Below are positions 12,501 to 23,066 of a DNA stretch of 64,000 nt, one piece after another. Location of the stretch: assembly GCA_037157565.1 (NCBI GenBank), contig JAZHRO010000039.1, forward strand, positions 45,508,001-45,572,000. The letters run 5' to 3'. The DNA comes from Thalassia testudinum. Its lineage: Eukaryota; Streptophyta; Magnoliopsida; Alismatales; Hydrocharitaceae. Under the pieces are notes generated by a model. That model did not search any database. It had not been told where the DNA came from and worked only from the letters and a program-made list of their open reading frames with translations. Position 1 is the stretch's first letter. Each line of letters opens with the position of its first letter. The translations under genes and the position numbers were made by a program.

Positions 12501-13618
12501 CCAGGCTATTATTTTACTTTGGAATGTTTGCGTCTTCATACAGTAATAAAACATAAATATAAGGAGAGACAACTTAATTATTATATACAAAGGAGATTGT
12601 CATATGGAAAATATCAATATAAATCGAATTATGTGCAAAAGTTGAGTAAAACTAAGTTGTGGGGAACTTACGAGATATGGAGCGATGGTGCGACTGGTGT
12701 CATACCCAAGCACAACATCGTCTAATTTTCCTGCATAAATGGCAGATGCCCAATTGAAAAAAAAAAAAAAAAGGTTATTTCCATTCCGTTAAGTAGCATC
12801 TTTTGTAAAGATAACGTTGAAACTTGATTTGACAAGCTTTTCTTTTTTTCAAGGATAAAGTCGCAACGGTATTTGGCCCAAAAATGCATCCCTCTTATCG
12901 GAGATAAAAGAAAAATAATGAAAGCTTGGAAATTAACCATATATATGGACCCGTAGATCACTATCTAACTCTGATCTCATGATTAAAAGTTAATAATTTC
13001 CTTTTTCATAAATTTTACATAAATCAACACTTCTGTTGATAATAATTTTTTTTTTTTTTTTCTCCTTCCAAGTTTCTGGACAACCTGATAATCTATCCAC
13101 TTTATTCTCCTCCAAAACCCTCAAAACAAACAGAACGTTCCCACGAAACTCTCCCTGATTCAGGAATTTACAGATAAAACATACGAACCAGAGTAACACA
13201 GTGGTGACTTCTTACGAACAAATCCAAAAAAATACTCTCCAGGGTTTATGAGTTATCACAAAAAAAAAAAAATCCAAAAAATAACCCGATCACAGAAAAC
13301 CAAAAAAAAAAAAAAAGGGAAAAGTAGAGAGAAACCCATGAAATCGTGCAATGCACACAGCCAGACCTCTGCAACCCAAACACAGGCGTCGCCATGCAGC
13401 AGCAAGATACCAAACCAAAGCCTTCAACAAGGAAAGATCGTACCTTTGGCATCGGGAAGCACCACAGAGAGGATGGTCGCTCCCCAATTGGTCACGTTTA
13501 CGGAAAATTCCTTCCTTTTGAGTTCATGGTACTCCACCATCCTCCTTGCATCTGAGGCAGAGAAGAGGAAGGCGAGGGCCAAGACGTGGAGGCAGAGGGA
13601 GGAGGAGAGCTTTGCCAT
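3599..13618 (-). CDS. aldose 1-epimerase (galactose mutarotase), five exons
   Basis: The enzyme interconverts alpha and beta anomers of aldoses such as galactose and glucose (EC 5.1.3.3). Exons on the minus strand are 13444-13618, 12672-12730, 7723-7846, 7457-7561 and 3599-4245. They join in phase into 370 codons including the TAA at 3599-3601. Residues 1-24 form a signal peptide ([20 protein letters not shown]...), so a secreted or vacuolar enzyme is likely. Sequons at N41 and N115 fit that route. Family landmarks are all present: NWGATILS (44-51), GRVANRI (88-94), NNSLHG with His119, the catalytic His194 in [10 protein letters not shown], Asp260 in GYDINY and the catalytic Glu328 in [10 protein letters not shown]. 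Length 369 is normal for plant members. Introns are 713, 4825, 161 and 3211 bp. Three have GT-AG ends and the 161 bp intron has a GC donor. Exon 5 is strongly GC-rich. The start is the first ATG before the signal peptide. Confidence 0.93.
4246..7456 (-). other. intron 4 of the aldose epimerase gene
   Basis: This 3.2 kb AT-rich intron starts with GT at 7456-7455 and ends with AG at 4247-4246. It contains poly-A and poly-T runs, a GGGAGA tract at 6410-6444 and no coding sequence that I recognise. Repeated words AACATC/GATGTTAA at 4440-4630 and ACTAGTGATGTGCCTGCAC at 4831 look like remnants of small DNA transposons. I could not delimit any element. Confidence 0.7.
6410..6444. repeat. (GGGAGA)n hexanucleotide tract
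   Basis: This is a short perfect tandem of the hexamer GGGAGA, about six units, inside intron 4. An A-rich run lies just before it at about 6360-6375. Confidence 0.9.
7562..7722 (-). other. intron 3 with a GC-AG splice pair
   Basis: The coding frames on each side join perfectly (Leu-His-Gly-Gly, with the Gly codon split 1+2) only if the intron starts at GC (7722-7721, context CATG/GCATGC) and ends at AG (7563-7562). No GT donor exists close by. Reading on without splicing meets a TGA after four codons. GC-AG introns are a known minor class in plants. The context here is weaker than the usual AG/GCAAGT. Confidence 0.75.
7847..12671 (-). other. intron 2 of the aldose epimerase gene
   Basis: This 4.8 kb intron has a strong GTAAGT donor at 12671-12666 and a TGCAG acceptor ending at 7847. 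It is AT-rich and has no recognisable gene. It contains a candidate hAT-type element at 10245-11253. The reading frame at 11667-12044 has no family features and is not supported. Confidence 0.7.
10245..11253. mobile_element. possible non-autonomous hAT-type DNA transposon
   Basis: The ends form imperfect inverted repeats: TAGGAATGAGCATTTGG at the left and, read in reverse from 11253, TAGGGATAAGCATTGACC. This matches the TAGGG(A/G)TGAGCA style of many plant hAT relatives. The flanking 8-mers CTCCTTGA and CTTCCTAA agree at five of eight positions and differ only by transitions, as an old 8 bp duplication would. Inside the right end there are repeated GGGTCGAG and CCCGACCC words. There is no transposase frame. 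Confidence 0.4.
12731..13443 (-). other. intron 1 of the aldose epimerase gene
   Basis: This 713 bp intron has GT at 13443-13442 and AG at 12732-12731. It holds several poly-T/poly-A tracts (near 12758, 13048, 13260 and 13302). Reading frames on either strand here are low-complexity and not genes. Confidence 0.75.
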
Positions 13619-13745
13619 TGTGAACAATTGTTGATCTCTGCTTGAGAGTAGAGGAAAAGAAGTACGAGTCGAGAGGGGTGTCTGATGGTAATTTAAAGGC
13701 ATGACGTGGGGATAGGGACCAAAGGAACGATTAAGATGGACGGCG
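13619..13745 (-). promoter_or_regulatory. promoter and 5' UTR of the aldose epimerase gene
   Basis: On the minus strand a TATA-like TTTAAAT lies at about 13691-13697, roughly 75 bases before the ATG. A CCACGTCATG word, with the ACGT core of bZIP/G-box-type sites, is just upstream. The leader between them is C/T-rich. The TATA call is by eye. Confidence 0.4.
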
Positions 13746-14262
13746 GAGCCATGGGAGCTTCATCTTTAGAGAGTCTCGGTTCTGTTTGATGAGGTTATCG
13801 CGATTATTATTCACGTGGATCAGGGACTCTGAAGTTGGGAAATAACCCAAAAATAGGAGTTCGATGCCTTTCGTTGGAGATATCGTGTGATGGTTAGTTG
13901 TTTTTGTCAAAGTGCACATCTCTTTGTCGATTGTTGTTCTTTGCTTAGGTTGATTATTGGTTTTCCAATTTTTTCATTCCTTAGTAGTGCTGCTTATATT
14001 ATAATTGTTATTAGTTTTCCAATCTTTTCATTCCTTGGTAGTGCTCCTTATACTTAATCGATTTTCTCCCTCCTCTCAAGATTTTACATTCGTGTAATTT
14101 GATTTTACATTGATATAAAATTATTTAGAATAAAATTACACATATTTAATTTGACATTAGACGAGAGTAAGGAAACACATCATATTATAATGTATTTTAC
14201 AACGTGTGCCCTTCGCTTAACAATATCAGTTGAAAATCAAAATACATCGATGTACTTTCATT
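13746..14262. other. intergenic, nothing recognised
   Basis: This is AT-rich sequence upstream of the gene. I see no coding or RNA gene. Words such as TTTTCCAATTTTTTCATTCCTTAGTAGTGCT occur twice in diverged form near 13960-14050, a small local duplication. Confidence 0.4.
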
Positions 14263-14521
14263 TTCAATCGGTGTATTTTAATTTTCAACTGGTGGAAAAT
14301 CAAAACATACTGGTTGAAAGTCAAAATACACCGATTGAAATCAAAATACGTCAGTATATTTTCATTTTCAACTGATTTTTCACATATACAAAATGATTTT
14401 ACCTATGGAAAGTATTTTTTTCACTTTGAAAATGATTTTTTACCTTTAGGTTTAGTGTTAGGGTTTAGGATTTTGATTCTCTAAATGCTAGATCTTAAAT
14501 CCAAAGGTAAAAAATCATTTT
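14263..14521. repeat. fold-back (MITE-like) repeat with nested inverted arms
   Basis: Two hairpins stand side by side. Arms at about 14264-14289 and 14313-14338 are near-perfect reverse complements around a 23-base loop (key word TCAATCGGTGTATTTT against AAAATACACCGATTGA). A second pair at about 14430-14454 and 14495-14520 shares AATGATTTTTTACCTTT in inverted order. A smaller inverted pair lies just upstream at 14229-14266. There is no coding capacity. It could be a foldback or MITE-type element. I could not define TSDs. Confidence 0.55.
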
Positions 14522-14948
14522 TCGTAAACCCAAAATCTATCGGTGAAAAATCACCTTTTAGTTTGAAGTGTAAATTCATTTTCCATTAGTGAAAAGCAAA
14601 AACACATCAGCATATTTTTATTTCAAACAAACTACACATTTCAAGTCACTTACATATTTTATTTATGTAAAATGAAATGAATGTAATGCATAAGATTCTT
14701 AAATGATGAAATGTGTAAGTTGAATAAAAAAATAAACCTTTAAATAAAAGATGTGATTTCATATAAAAAAATTTCTTTTATATAATTCGAGAGATTCTTT
14801 ATTATTATACGAATATCACTCACATCTTTTTTTTTTGTTAACATAAATATTCCTTGGTTAACTATCATTATAATTTAAATTAACGTCAATTAATTCGACG
14901 GCATTTACGTTAAGATGAGAAAATATGAGAAATGTTTATCTAATAACA

Positions 14949-14985
<37 letters not shown>

Positions 14986-16756
14986 TTTTTTAATGTATTA
15001 TCTAGATGTTTAACAAATTAAATATTTAAATGGCACCATAATTATTTGAAAGTTTAGGGGGTAATAATTAAAAAAATCATTTTTAGTTGCACATGCATTC
15101 CTTGTTTGCCATGATTTTAATTAACATCGGAGAAAACCTTCCGATTACCAAATAAGTTTAATACATTTAGAAGATGGAAGAAGCTTATTTGCATGAATTT
15201 ATTCCTTGATGTGAAACAAAGTACATTAATTTACGTTTGTTATATATGTAACATATGATGTAATCATACAATCCAAAAGTACCTTTCATTCTCCAAACCA
15301 GATTTCTTTCTAGCTTATTTTCTTGATATAACTCGATCACAAATCAAACAATAAAAGTAACCTGTTTCAATATAACTCTCTGTTCCTTAATTCCTTAAAT
15401 CAAACAATATGAGTCTCTTTCAGAATAACTCGGACATGGAATCGGATTCTGATATAGACAGGATATGACTTTTGCACAAAGAATATGAAGACATCCCCAT
15501 TAGGACTATTAAAATAATCTAGGCCTGTAAAAATCGATCAAGTAAGCCAATTACTCGTTCAGGTGATCTTACTCAGTCACATGTCCAAATCACGTATGAA
15601 CATCCAGCCAATGCTTTGTTTGCCGAGTAACCAGGATGTTACCCAGCTGATTAATTGGTAGATATTTATCTAAAGATACTTGTCACATTTACTTTCTTTT
15701 CCTTATGATATGAGTATATATATATATATATATATATATATGCATATACATTTTATTTTTTCCTTTCTTCACTGTATTGAGTCAATATGCTCATGTTAAA
15801 TTTAAATATTAAAAAATATTGAGGTGGTTAATCCTTGTCTACTCCTGCATCAAGTACATAGACTCCTTAGTCCATTACGTTCTCGATTGAAGTCTTGCAT
15901 AGACTTCTACAGAAGAAGTACTAGATTTCCCAATGGTCGTTTAATTAGTAGTTTGTTGAAACAGGGTCGAAGCTATGGAGCTTGGGGAAAGGTGCAGTAC
16001 AGGATGAGGTTAAGGAGTAGTTGGGGTATACAAGTAATCAAATCAAATGATAGTTTACTCTATTTGGGTTCAGATCATAGGAATAAATTAACTTGAATAA
16101 GTAATCAAACAAAGAGATGAGAGTGATTTGGTGATCTAATTTCATCACAAATGGGATACGTCTACAGAGAGAGTATCAAGGCTCTCAAGTATCACTATAC
16201 TTTCTATCTTACTAGCATACACCAAGCACACTCGCTCTTTTTCTGTATGCCTCCTTCTTACCTCAGTGCTTCGATTATTTATTCACAAGGAACATACGGC
16301 TCGTAACGTTAACACACGCGAACTTCTTGGATAACGGTGGTCGTGGTCAATCGAATAGTTATCTAAATTGATTACCATGTCGCCACGTCCAAGTAGGGAC
16401 ATGGACTTAATGGCTGATAACTGTCTTCTTTTTGAGTGAGGCAGATTGAATCGATCTGCCTAAACCGTCGGAGGATAAGGGTTTCTTCTACTTGTTCTTC
16501 TCCTGTTGATCGGAAGCTTATCGTTTGACTATTTCGATTGGTCCTAGAAAATTGTTGGACTAGCCTAGTTAACTGGGTAAATCATCTTCAACCACCTTAA
16601 ATGCAAGCGGGAATTTCACGACTTGTTCACGTAAGAAATTAGACCTGTGCCCTAGTGGGCCTAAAAAGGACTTTTATTAAGTCTACTTAGTCATTTATTG
16701 AGGAGAGGCCATTTCTTCCCTAGTCAATAAGGCTGCCAGAGGAGTAGTTTCGAGAG
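14522..16756. other. intergenic AT-rich DNA with (AT)n microsatellites
   Basis: The stretch holds (AT)n at 14953-14981 and (TA)n at 15715-15741. Nothing else is recognisable. A 90-codon frame at 15824-16096 shows no family features and I do not call it. The part at 16480-16756 leads into the GST fragment but has stops in that frame. Confidence 0.5.
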
Positions 16757-16975
16757 GGTACTTTTGGTGGCGACTCCTTTGGTAATATAGACATTGCACT
16801 AGTGCCCTTCCTTGGCTGGTTCTATTCATGCAAGACATGTGCAAGCTTCGAATTGGAGTGTCCAAAGCTAGCTAGTGGCATGGGGAGGGAGAGTGTTGGC
16901 AAGACTTTGCCTGATCCCAAAAAGGTTTATGATGAGATTGTCTACCCTCTCATGAAGAAGCATGGAATTGAGTAA
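16757..16975 (+). pseudogene. 3' fragment of a tau-class glutathione S-transferase
   Basis: An open stretch of 72 codons plus TAA gives the end of a plant tau GST. Landmarks are FGGDSFGNIDIALVPFLGWF, then FELECPKLA, then GRESVGKTLPDPKKVYDEIV, ending in KKHGIE. In intact tau GSTs this is the C-terminal helical domain that lines the hydrophobic substrate pocket. The N-terminal thioredoxin-like, glutathione-binding half is absent, and stops occur upstream in this frame. Between CPKLA and RESV about five residues of the usual WAKRC-type helix are missing, which suggests a small in-frame deletion. It is most likely a truncated pseudogene. A degenerate second exon of a longer gene is the alternative. 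Confidence 0.75.
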
Positions 16976-17159
16976 AGAATGGAGAAATCCCGATGTCCAT
17001 GTTTGTAGTTTGTTTGTTTCTCCATCTATGTTGTTTGCATTATGTTAAATAATGATTTTTAAGGACCTGTTATTAGATAACTTAAGGGGTTTAACTATAA
17101 TTAACCCACTTCTAATCTAGAAAGGACCTGTATATTAATTAAACCCAACTAAACTTGTA

Positions 17160-17340
17160 TCTAAATGAGTACCGATACTGATAAACTAGTATCGACATCC
17201 CATATATTGAATACCAATATTGGTAAACTAGTATCGATATCCAAGCCATACAGATTTGAGTTCCATATTCAAAGAAGTATCGATACTTGTGCAAAGTATC
17301 GGTACTTATTACTTACTGTTTGGAACTTGTGCTCAAATGA
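17160..17340. repeat. left flank of nested LTR: array of ATCGAT/ACCGAT palindromic words
   Basis: The words AGTACCGATACT, AGTATCGACATC, AGTATCGATATC, AAGTATCGATACTTG and AAGTATCGGTACTT recur here every 20-60 bases. The same style continues at 27600-28020, on the other side of the nested LTR complex. The two parts were therefore one repeat before the insertion at 17341. The parent element is not identified. Confidence 0.6.
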
Positions 17341-19825
17341 TGTTATGACCCGGTTCCCGGATCCCAAGAGGATCCGAGACCGGCTCGCTTCGACTAATCT
17401 CAAGTCCTAGTCGTCCAACAAAAAATAACCAAAAGCAGGAAAATAAACCACATTTACACATGTAATATAACTAAGTAGAAGAAACGTATAAAGCAGTAAA
17501 GAAATTAGAATAGTTGTCTTAGTACATATCACAACAACAACAATAACACGGAAAGCGAAAAGGAAACAGAAGTAGTAGAACAGTAACTAAGTGTCTATTA
17601 CTTACTACAATAGTAGAGAAAAAAGAAAGTGCTGAAGAAAGACTACGGCTGAACTCGATTGGGCCCAGCACCCTTCGCAGCTGGAAACTCGGGCTGCTTA
17701 ACTCCTGGTCTTGAACTGTGTTACAAAAAGACAGAGTCAGCGAACGCTGAGTATAGTGGTGTCTATATTATCTAAGTACAAAACAGTAAAAACAACATGT
17801 TTAATTCTCATTTCTATTTATCTATTTTATATGCTTCCGTTTCACCCATTTCTCAAAGTATCCAAATATTTCTTGATCTTGCATGTTTCTAGTGGGAACG
17901 ATCTTGATTGCAATCTTTTCCGTAGAGTAGAAGGTACACGTGGTGCTCTCCTGGCCGGGAAAGTCCCCCGTGATAGTCCTACACCCAGTCAACCACCCCG
18001 AGGTCACTGTCAAGACGTAGCAGTGACTACAGTACGCGTGATAAGCGCACAAGCAGCTACCCCGCACTGACACGCGGCCAGTCATTTCCGCAAGCGGGTA
18101 TACTCAAAGTACAGCACAGAACAGTATAGGACCTTTCCCTCTCAGAACAGGGGCCTCGCCCCTCCATAGTCCGCGCACCCTCGTCTAACTACCCCGGTTT
18201 GCCTAGAGGGCCTAACAAGTTGGTGTAAGGTGGCTAGCTGAACCCTGGGTCTCAACCCAAGGGAGGCTAGCTCCGCTCTACGCAAAAGGGGACAGTTGCT
18301 CTCTTTGGTACCACATACTCAAGGGTCAGGACACTTCCTATCTACGTTCTATATTTCTGTCTATCCACAAGAGTTCTACTCCTAACTCCCCGTAGGATTC
18401 GTGCTCAAGTTTACCTCATTTATACAGATCCAGATTGTTACGAACACAGCATCTGACGCAGTTAAGACGTCTAGGAAGTGGCCCAGACGTCTGGAACCCT
18501 TCCCAGACGTCTGGTATTAAATTTTTTTGGCATACGGGTTCGTGTCTGCACGAGTGCACGCGCAGACTGAACCCACCGCCTTCGTTCTGCTCTCTCTCTC
18601 CGTCCCTGCAGACGCGCCGCTTCTCTTTTCTCTCTCCCCGCGCTGCCTTTATATAGCACCGCCCTATCCCTCACCCTCACTCCACCGCCTTCTCCTTCTC
18701 CTTCTCTCTGCCAGCGCGAGCGAGCAAGCGGGTGTGGCAGCAGCGGCTGCAGCGAGCGTGTGGGAGGGAGGATTGTCGCGGGAGGAACAAGAAGGCTCGG
18801 GACCGCTAGAGCCGGCCGGCGAGGGAATAATGGGCGTGGGGTGTCGCGGAGGAGCTGCTGCAACTCGGGCAGCAGGCGGGCGTAGCACGACACGGCCGTG
18901 TGTCGCGGGCGGAGAGCGACAGGGTCCTGATTCTGGGAAAATTTCCCAGAATCGGACGTCTGGACCTTCGTCCAGACGACACAGAAGACGTCTGGAGGAA
19001 GACCCAGACGTCTGGCAGGTACAATATTTTCCTTCCTTTTCCTTTTTACGCGGGTACGGCCATGCAGCCGTACGCTGCGTTCCTCTGCGCCTTTTCGTGA
19101 TGAGAGCGGATGTGTGTGTGTGCAGGTGTTGTTCGGGAGGGCGCGAGGGGTCGCCTTTCCACACGAATCAGACGTCTGGCCACAGTACCAGACGACGGAT
19201 AGGACCTCCAGACGTCCGGGGTGACAATCGAACGTCTGGAAACTAAGGCTAGACGATACAGCGGGCTTCTGGATGTCTGAAGGACTGCGCAGACTGAGGT
19301 ACGACGTGATCAACCTTTTAAGACATGTGGAAGAGGTTCCAGACGTCTAATTTTGGACAGATTCGTCGTTTTTGACCCGTTTAGGGCCCGTTCGAAGTCC
19401 GTTTTCCGCGTTTCGAGTTGCGTTCTTTCCAGATTTATTTTCTCTACCTGGTTACAGTAATTGTGCACTGTTTTGAGAAACTACTTGTGTTGATCCTTGT
19501 GTTAGGTCCACGTTCCGTTGCGGCTCTGGGGTGCGGAGGCGCGTGGGATTGCCGACCACGCTGCCAGTACTCCCGATTTCGCGGGTAGAGTGGCCCTTTA
19601 ATTTATTTAACAAAATTTGTACAATTATGAAATAATTAATAGAGTCTAGGGAATTGCATGAGCCCTAGGACTAGGAAATTAGATTGAATGATAGATCCAA
19701 GGGCATTGCATGAATCTTAGGACTGGAAAACTAGATTGAATGATAGATCCTAGGGCATTGCATGAATCCTAAGACTGGAAAACTAGTTGAATATACAAAC
19801 ATTGCAGTCTTGGAAAAGTAGAAAG

Positions 19826-21558
19826 TGAAATTTCCAGCCCTACCAGGAGGGGGTGACGTAATAATTGCGGAAATAAAATAAGCAATCTTCACAAAATAAC
19901 AATCACACAAGTACACAAGAATTTTTAGGTGGAAACCCAAACCGGGTGAAAACCACCACCTAACCCTCTCGAGTTAGGATTTTCCGATCAACCAAGTTGA
20001 TCAAAATCCACTAAACCGAATCACTTTAAACGAGGGTGATTCAACCTCAATACAACCATGCTACTTAAACGAAGGTAGCGTACCTCAACCCCTTCTCTTC
20101 ACGAGAAGGATTTTGTCTCGCGAAGGAGACGGAAATTCGCAAAGCGAATACCCAACCAAATAACAAAGATAAAATAAATAAGTAATCCTATAGAGCCAAC
20201 AAAGTAATTATGAACCTAAGCTTCTATAGGAATTAGGATACTCCCCTTTGCAAGGAGTGCGTCGAGTTGATGACGCGGTGCGTGAGCCACGCGAGTGCGC
20301 AACTTTGCTCTTGTGAACTACGGTGGGAGAGCGGGTGCGCAACAGCTTGATGCTCTCAAGAGAATGGAACTTGAGCTTGGAGAGCAAGAGCTAACTAGGA
20401 CACAAGAGAGTGGAAAGTGTATTACAAAGTGTTTCTTGTGTATCTTGGTGTCTCTAGGTGTGTGTTTGTGTTGCAAAGGTTCCCTTCTATTTATAGAGGC
20501 CTTAAGAAGGCTTAGGAAGGCTTAGGAAAGGTTCTATAGCCGTTGGGAACAAAGCCCAAGAGAATCAGCCTGAAATCGGGAACAATCATTGTTCTGACAG
20601 GCTTATCAGACGTCTAATTCTGGCGTCAGACATCTGGAAGTTCACTTTAAGACATCTGATTTCAAGGTCAGACGTCTGATTTTGGGCGGGTTGCTTCCTG
20701 ACTTGAATCAGATCTAAACGGGGTTCTAGTGTAAGTCCATTAGATGACATATAAGACGCCTGGCAGTATGTCTGGACGTCTGGAAACCTTCTTTTTCTGT
20801 GGGAATGGATTTCCAAACGTTTCAACGGCTAGAAAATCTCTGAGAAGAGATTTTGGGTCAGCCGAGGCAAAACGGTCAATTATCAGACGTCTGGAAAGTC
20901 CTATGGACGTCTGATAAGGCTCTAACGGTCATATCCTCGTGTGTTTGCTAAGCCAGCCAACGGTCCACTAATTGGACGTCTGGCAAAGTCATCAGACGTC
21001 TCCTAAGACCTCTGGTCTAAGGTCTGGACGTCTAATTTCATCGGACAGAACTAACTATATCCAGCCTAACAGTTATCAGACGTCTGAAACAACAGTCAGA
21101 CGTCTTAAAATACTTTATCAGACGTCTGATTTGGGAATTAGACGTCTGGAAACTCTGTTTGAACCTTATATTGGTTTTCTAAGTGTTCTACAGAAAACCT
21201 AAGTATTCTAGGGTTGTGCAGGTGTTCCTAGGACTACTGTTAGGGTACTTTGAGGCTCTTTAATAGAAATCTAAGTAACAAAAATAAAGAGCAACAGAAA
21301 TAACGAAAAATACAAGGAGTACAAGAGAAGGAAATCTATCCTATTCTTCATCTCCTTCCTTCTTCAATCTATCGCTCCTCGCGAATCTCCTCTGTTTTCC
21401 ATCAATCTCGTCCAATCCGTCCTGGATGTGAGCTCGAATTCCATCTAAACACGTCTACATTTGCAATTGACCTGAAATCTAAGACTCCAAGTGCAAATGT
21501 TAAATAACATGTGTTTTTTATCATCAAAACAAATGATCGTGGTACTCTAGCACCAACA
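19826..21558 (-). repeat. 3' LTR of the gag-only element
   Basis: This is the 1733 bp LTR, starting (minus strand) TGTTGGTGCTAGAGCACC at 21558. A TATA box, CTATAAATAG, is on the minus strand at 20487-20496. Upstream of it (20600-21150) is the CAGACGTCTG array, with about twelve exact GACGTCT cores plus variants. Compared with the 5' LTR it has about 30 extra bases in two short repeats and scattered substitutions of roughly 2-3 percent by eye. This makes the insertion older than the Athila copy at 39136. Confidence 0.88.
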
Positions 21559-21889
21559 ATCTCCCCATTTTTGATGATGACAAAACCATAAATAATAATG
21601 CAAAAAAAATCCTCCCCCTTTTTGACATTATCAAAAAGGTTTGATTGATTTTAAATCTTCTATAACTCCCCCTTAAAACATGCTTTCCTATGAATTTCTT
21701 TTAACAAAGGTAATGTCCTCCTCCTTTTTTATAACAACAAGATAGCTATTATTTTTTTCCCCCTTTCTAAAGGAAAATTAGCTAACTTATATCTCCCCCT
21801 TAAAAATTGACAATTAGCTCATAAATTTTAACTCCCCTTATCTAAATGCTACTGATAAACAAAGATAGGGTCAAGAATTTTTACCTCAC
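21559..21889 (-). other. untranslated 3' internal region and polypurine tract of the gag-only element
   Basis: This stretch has no coding sequence. On the minus strand it is rich in purine runs and AAAGGGGGA words and ends with the polypurine tract directly against the LTR at 21559. Confidence 0.6.
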
Positions 21890-23029
21890 CTACCATGGCC
21901 AATAAAATGGCCCGAATGGTGGTGGTGGATGCCACATCGGATGGGGCTCCCATCCGTAGCTTGGAGGCCCGGGCATTGGCGCCGGTCTCCAGTCTGGCGG
22001 TCGACGTGCGGCGGGTCCGTCGCTTGTTCGCCGTCTCGTCGGTCTTCTTGTTCTCCTCCTTGGTCTACTCCTTGGTTCCCCCAACTTGAGTTGATCAGCT
22101 TTGAGTTTGTAGGTCCAGTCCTTTGTGTTGTAATTATCCCTGAACCCTACAAAATAAGATTCCAATTCTTTTTTCGGTATCCAAGTGGGCTTGGATCCGG
22201 ATCTGTTAGCGGGTCTCCTTGACGGAGATCCTTTCTCAATCTTTGGGCTATATAAATCATCTACTTTGTTAACTAATTTGTTAGAGTTTTCCCTAAGACA
22301 TGCAATTTCGTTTTCTATAATACTCATCTTAGTCTTTAAATCAGAAATTTCTATTTTTAGACTAACATTTTCCTCAATCAATTTATTATTTTCATTGATG
22401 AGGTTATAATTTTCTAATAATAGGTTATCATTTTTAGGACTAGCTTCTAGATACTTAAGTTTATTTTCTAATCTTTTATTTTCACTTCTAAGAAAACTAA
22501 GATTCTTTTTAATGCTTTTATTTTCTATTTTAAGTGCTTTACTAACTTCAAATAGTTCATTAAAAGCTTCTTGTAAATCGAAATTTACCTCGTTGTCGGA
22601 GTCGCTTCCGCTTTTGCTGTCGCTATTGCTTCCTTTGGCCATGAAACCAAAGCAAGTGGTTTCCTCCTTCTCGAGATCTTCTTCCGAGCTCATCTCTTCG
22701 TGAGTGTCTTCTAACTTCCTCCATATCTCGTGGGCGGTAGTGCACTCTTGGATTTTCTCGAACTCTTTCAGACTCAACGCACAATACAGGGCATTCATTG
22801 CCTTTGCGTTGAGTGAAAGCTCTCGAATCTGTAGCTACGAGTAGCCTCCTTGGGGTCGCTTCGGGATCTCGTATGGGGTTTCGCAACATCCCCATATCTC
22901 AAACTCAGTGGCTTGGAGCCACACCTTCATCCTCAACTTCCAATATCCGAAGTCCCTCCCGTCGAAATAGGGTGGTCGGACGGTGGACTGCCCTTCGGAG
23001 ATTCTGATTGCGGCTATGCTTCCCTCCAT
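21890..23029 (-). pseudogene. gag of the gag-only element, one in-frame stop
   Basis: Starting at the ATG at 23029, 45-55 bases after the primer site, the frame runs to 21890. A single TAG at 22835-22837 interrupts it at codon 65; otherwise the frame is continuous (380 codons). The N-terminal part has the copia gag features RPPYFDGRDFGYWKLRMKVW, then LSLKEFEKIQECTTAHEIWR (UBN2-type capsid). It is followed by an acidic SDSKSGSDSD stretch and a long coiled coil (about residues 165-267, heptads of L/I/N/K/E). The usual CCHC zinc knuckle is missing. In its place is an Arg-rich then Pro/Trp-rich tail (RRRTRRPTRRRTSD, then MWHPPPPFGPFYWPW). Gag packages the element RNA. The long coiled coil fits SIRE/Maximus-type gag. 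Confidence 0.8.
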
Positions 23030-23066
23030 GATCTACTTGCCGTGTGTTACTCCGAACTCGCAAGAA

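Noticed and set aside
15824..16096. 90-codon plus-strand frame
   Set aside because: No recognisable domain, no homologous frame nearby, AT-rich intergenic context.
18471..19313. 280-codon frame on the minus strand and 239-codon frame on the plus strand (18527-19246)
   Set aside because: Both lie in the GC-rich part of solo LTR B, have low-complexity Ser/Arg/Pro content and no family features. Homologous parts of other copies do not keep the frames.
20600..21150. Regularly recurring word that might suggest a CRISPR-like array
   Set aside because: The unit is a 10-base palindrome with irregular 20-60 base spacing and variants, located in plant LTRs. Neither repeat length nor context fits a CRISPR.
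22185..22703. Plus-strand frames across the gag of the gag-only element
   Set aside because: They are antisense to the coiled-coil gag, and their Leu/Ser runs mirror its Lys/Glu/Asn codons.
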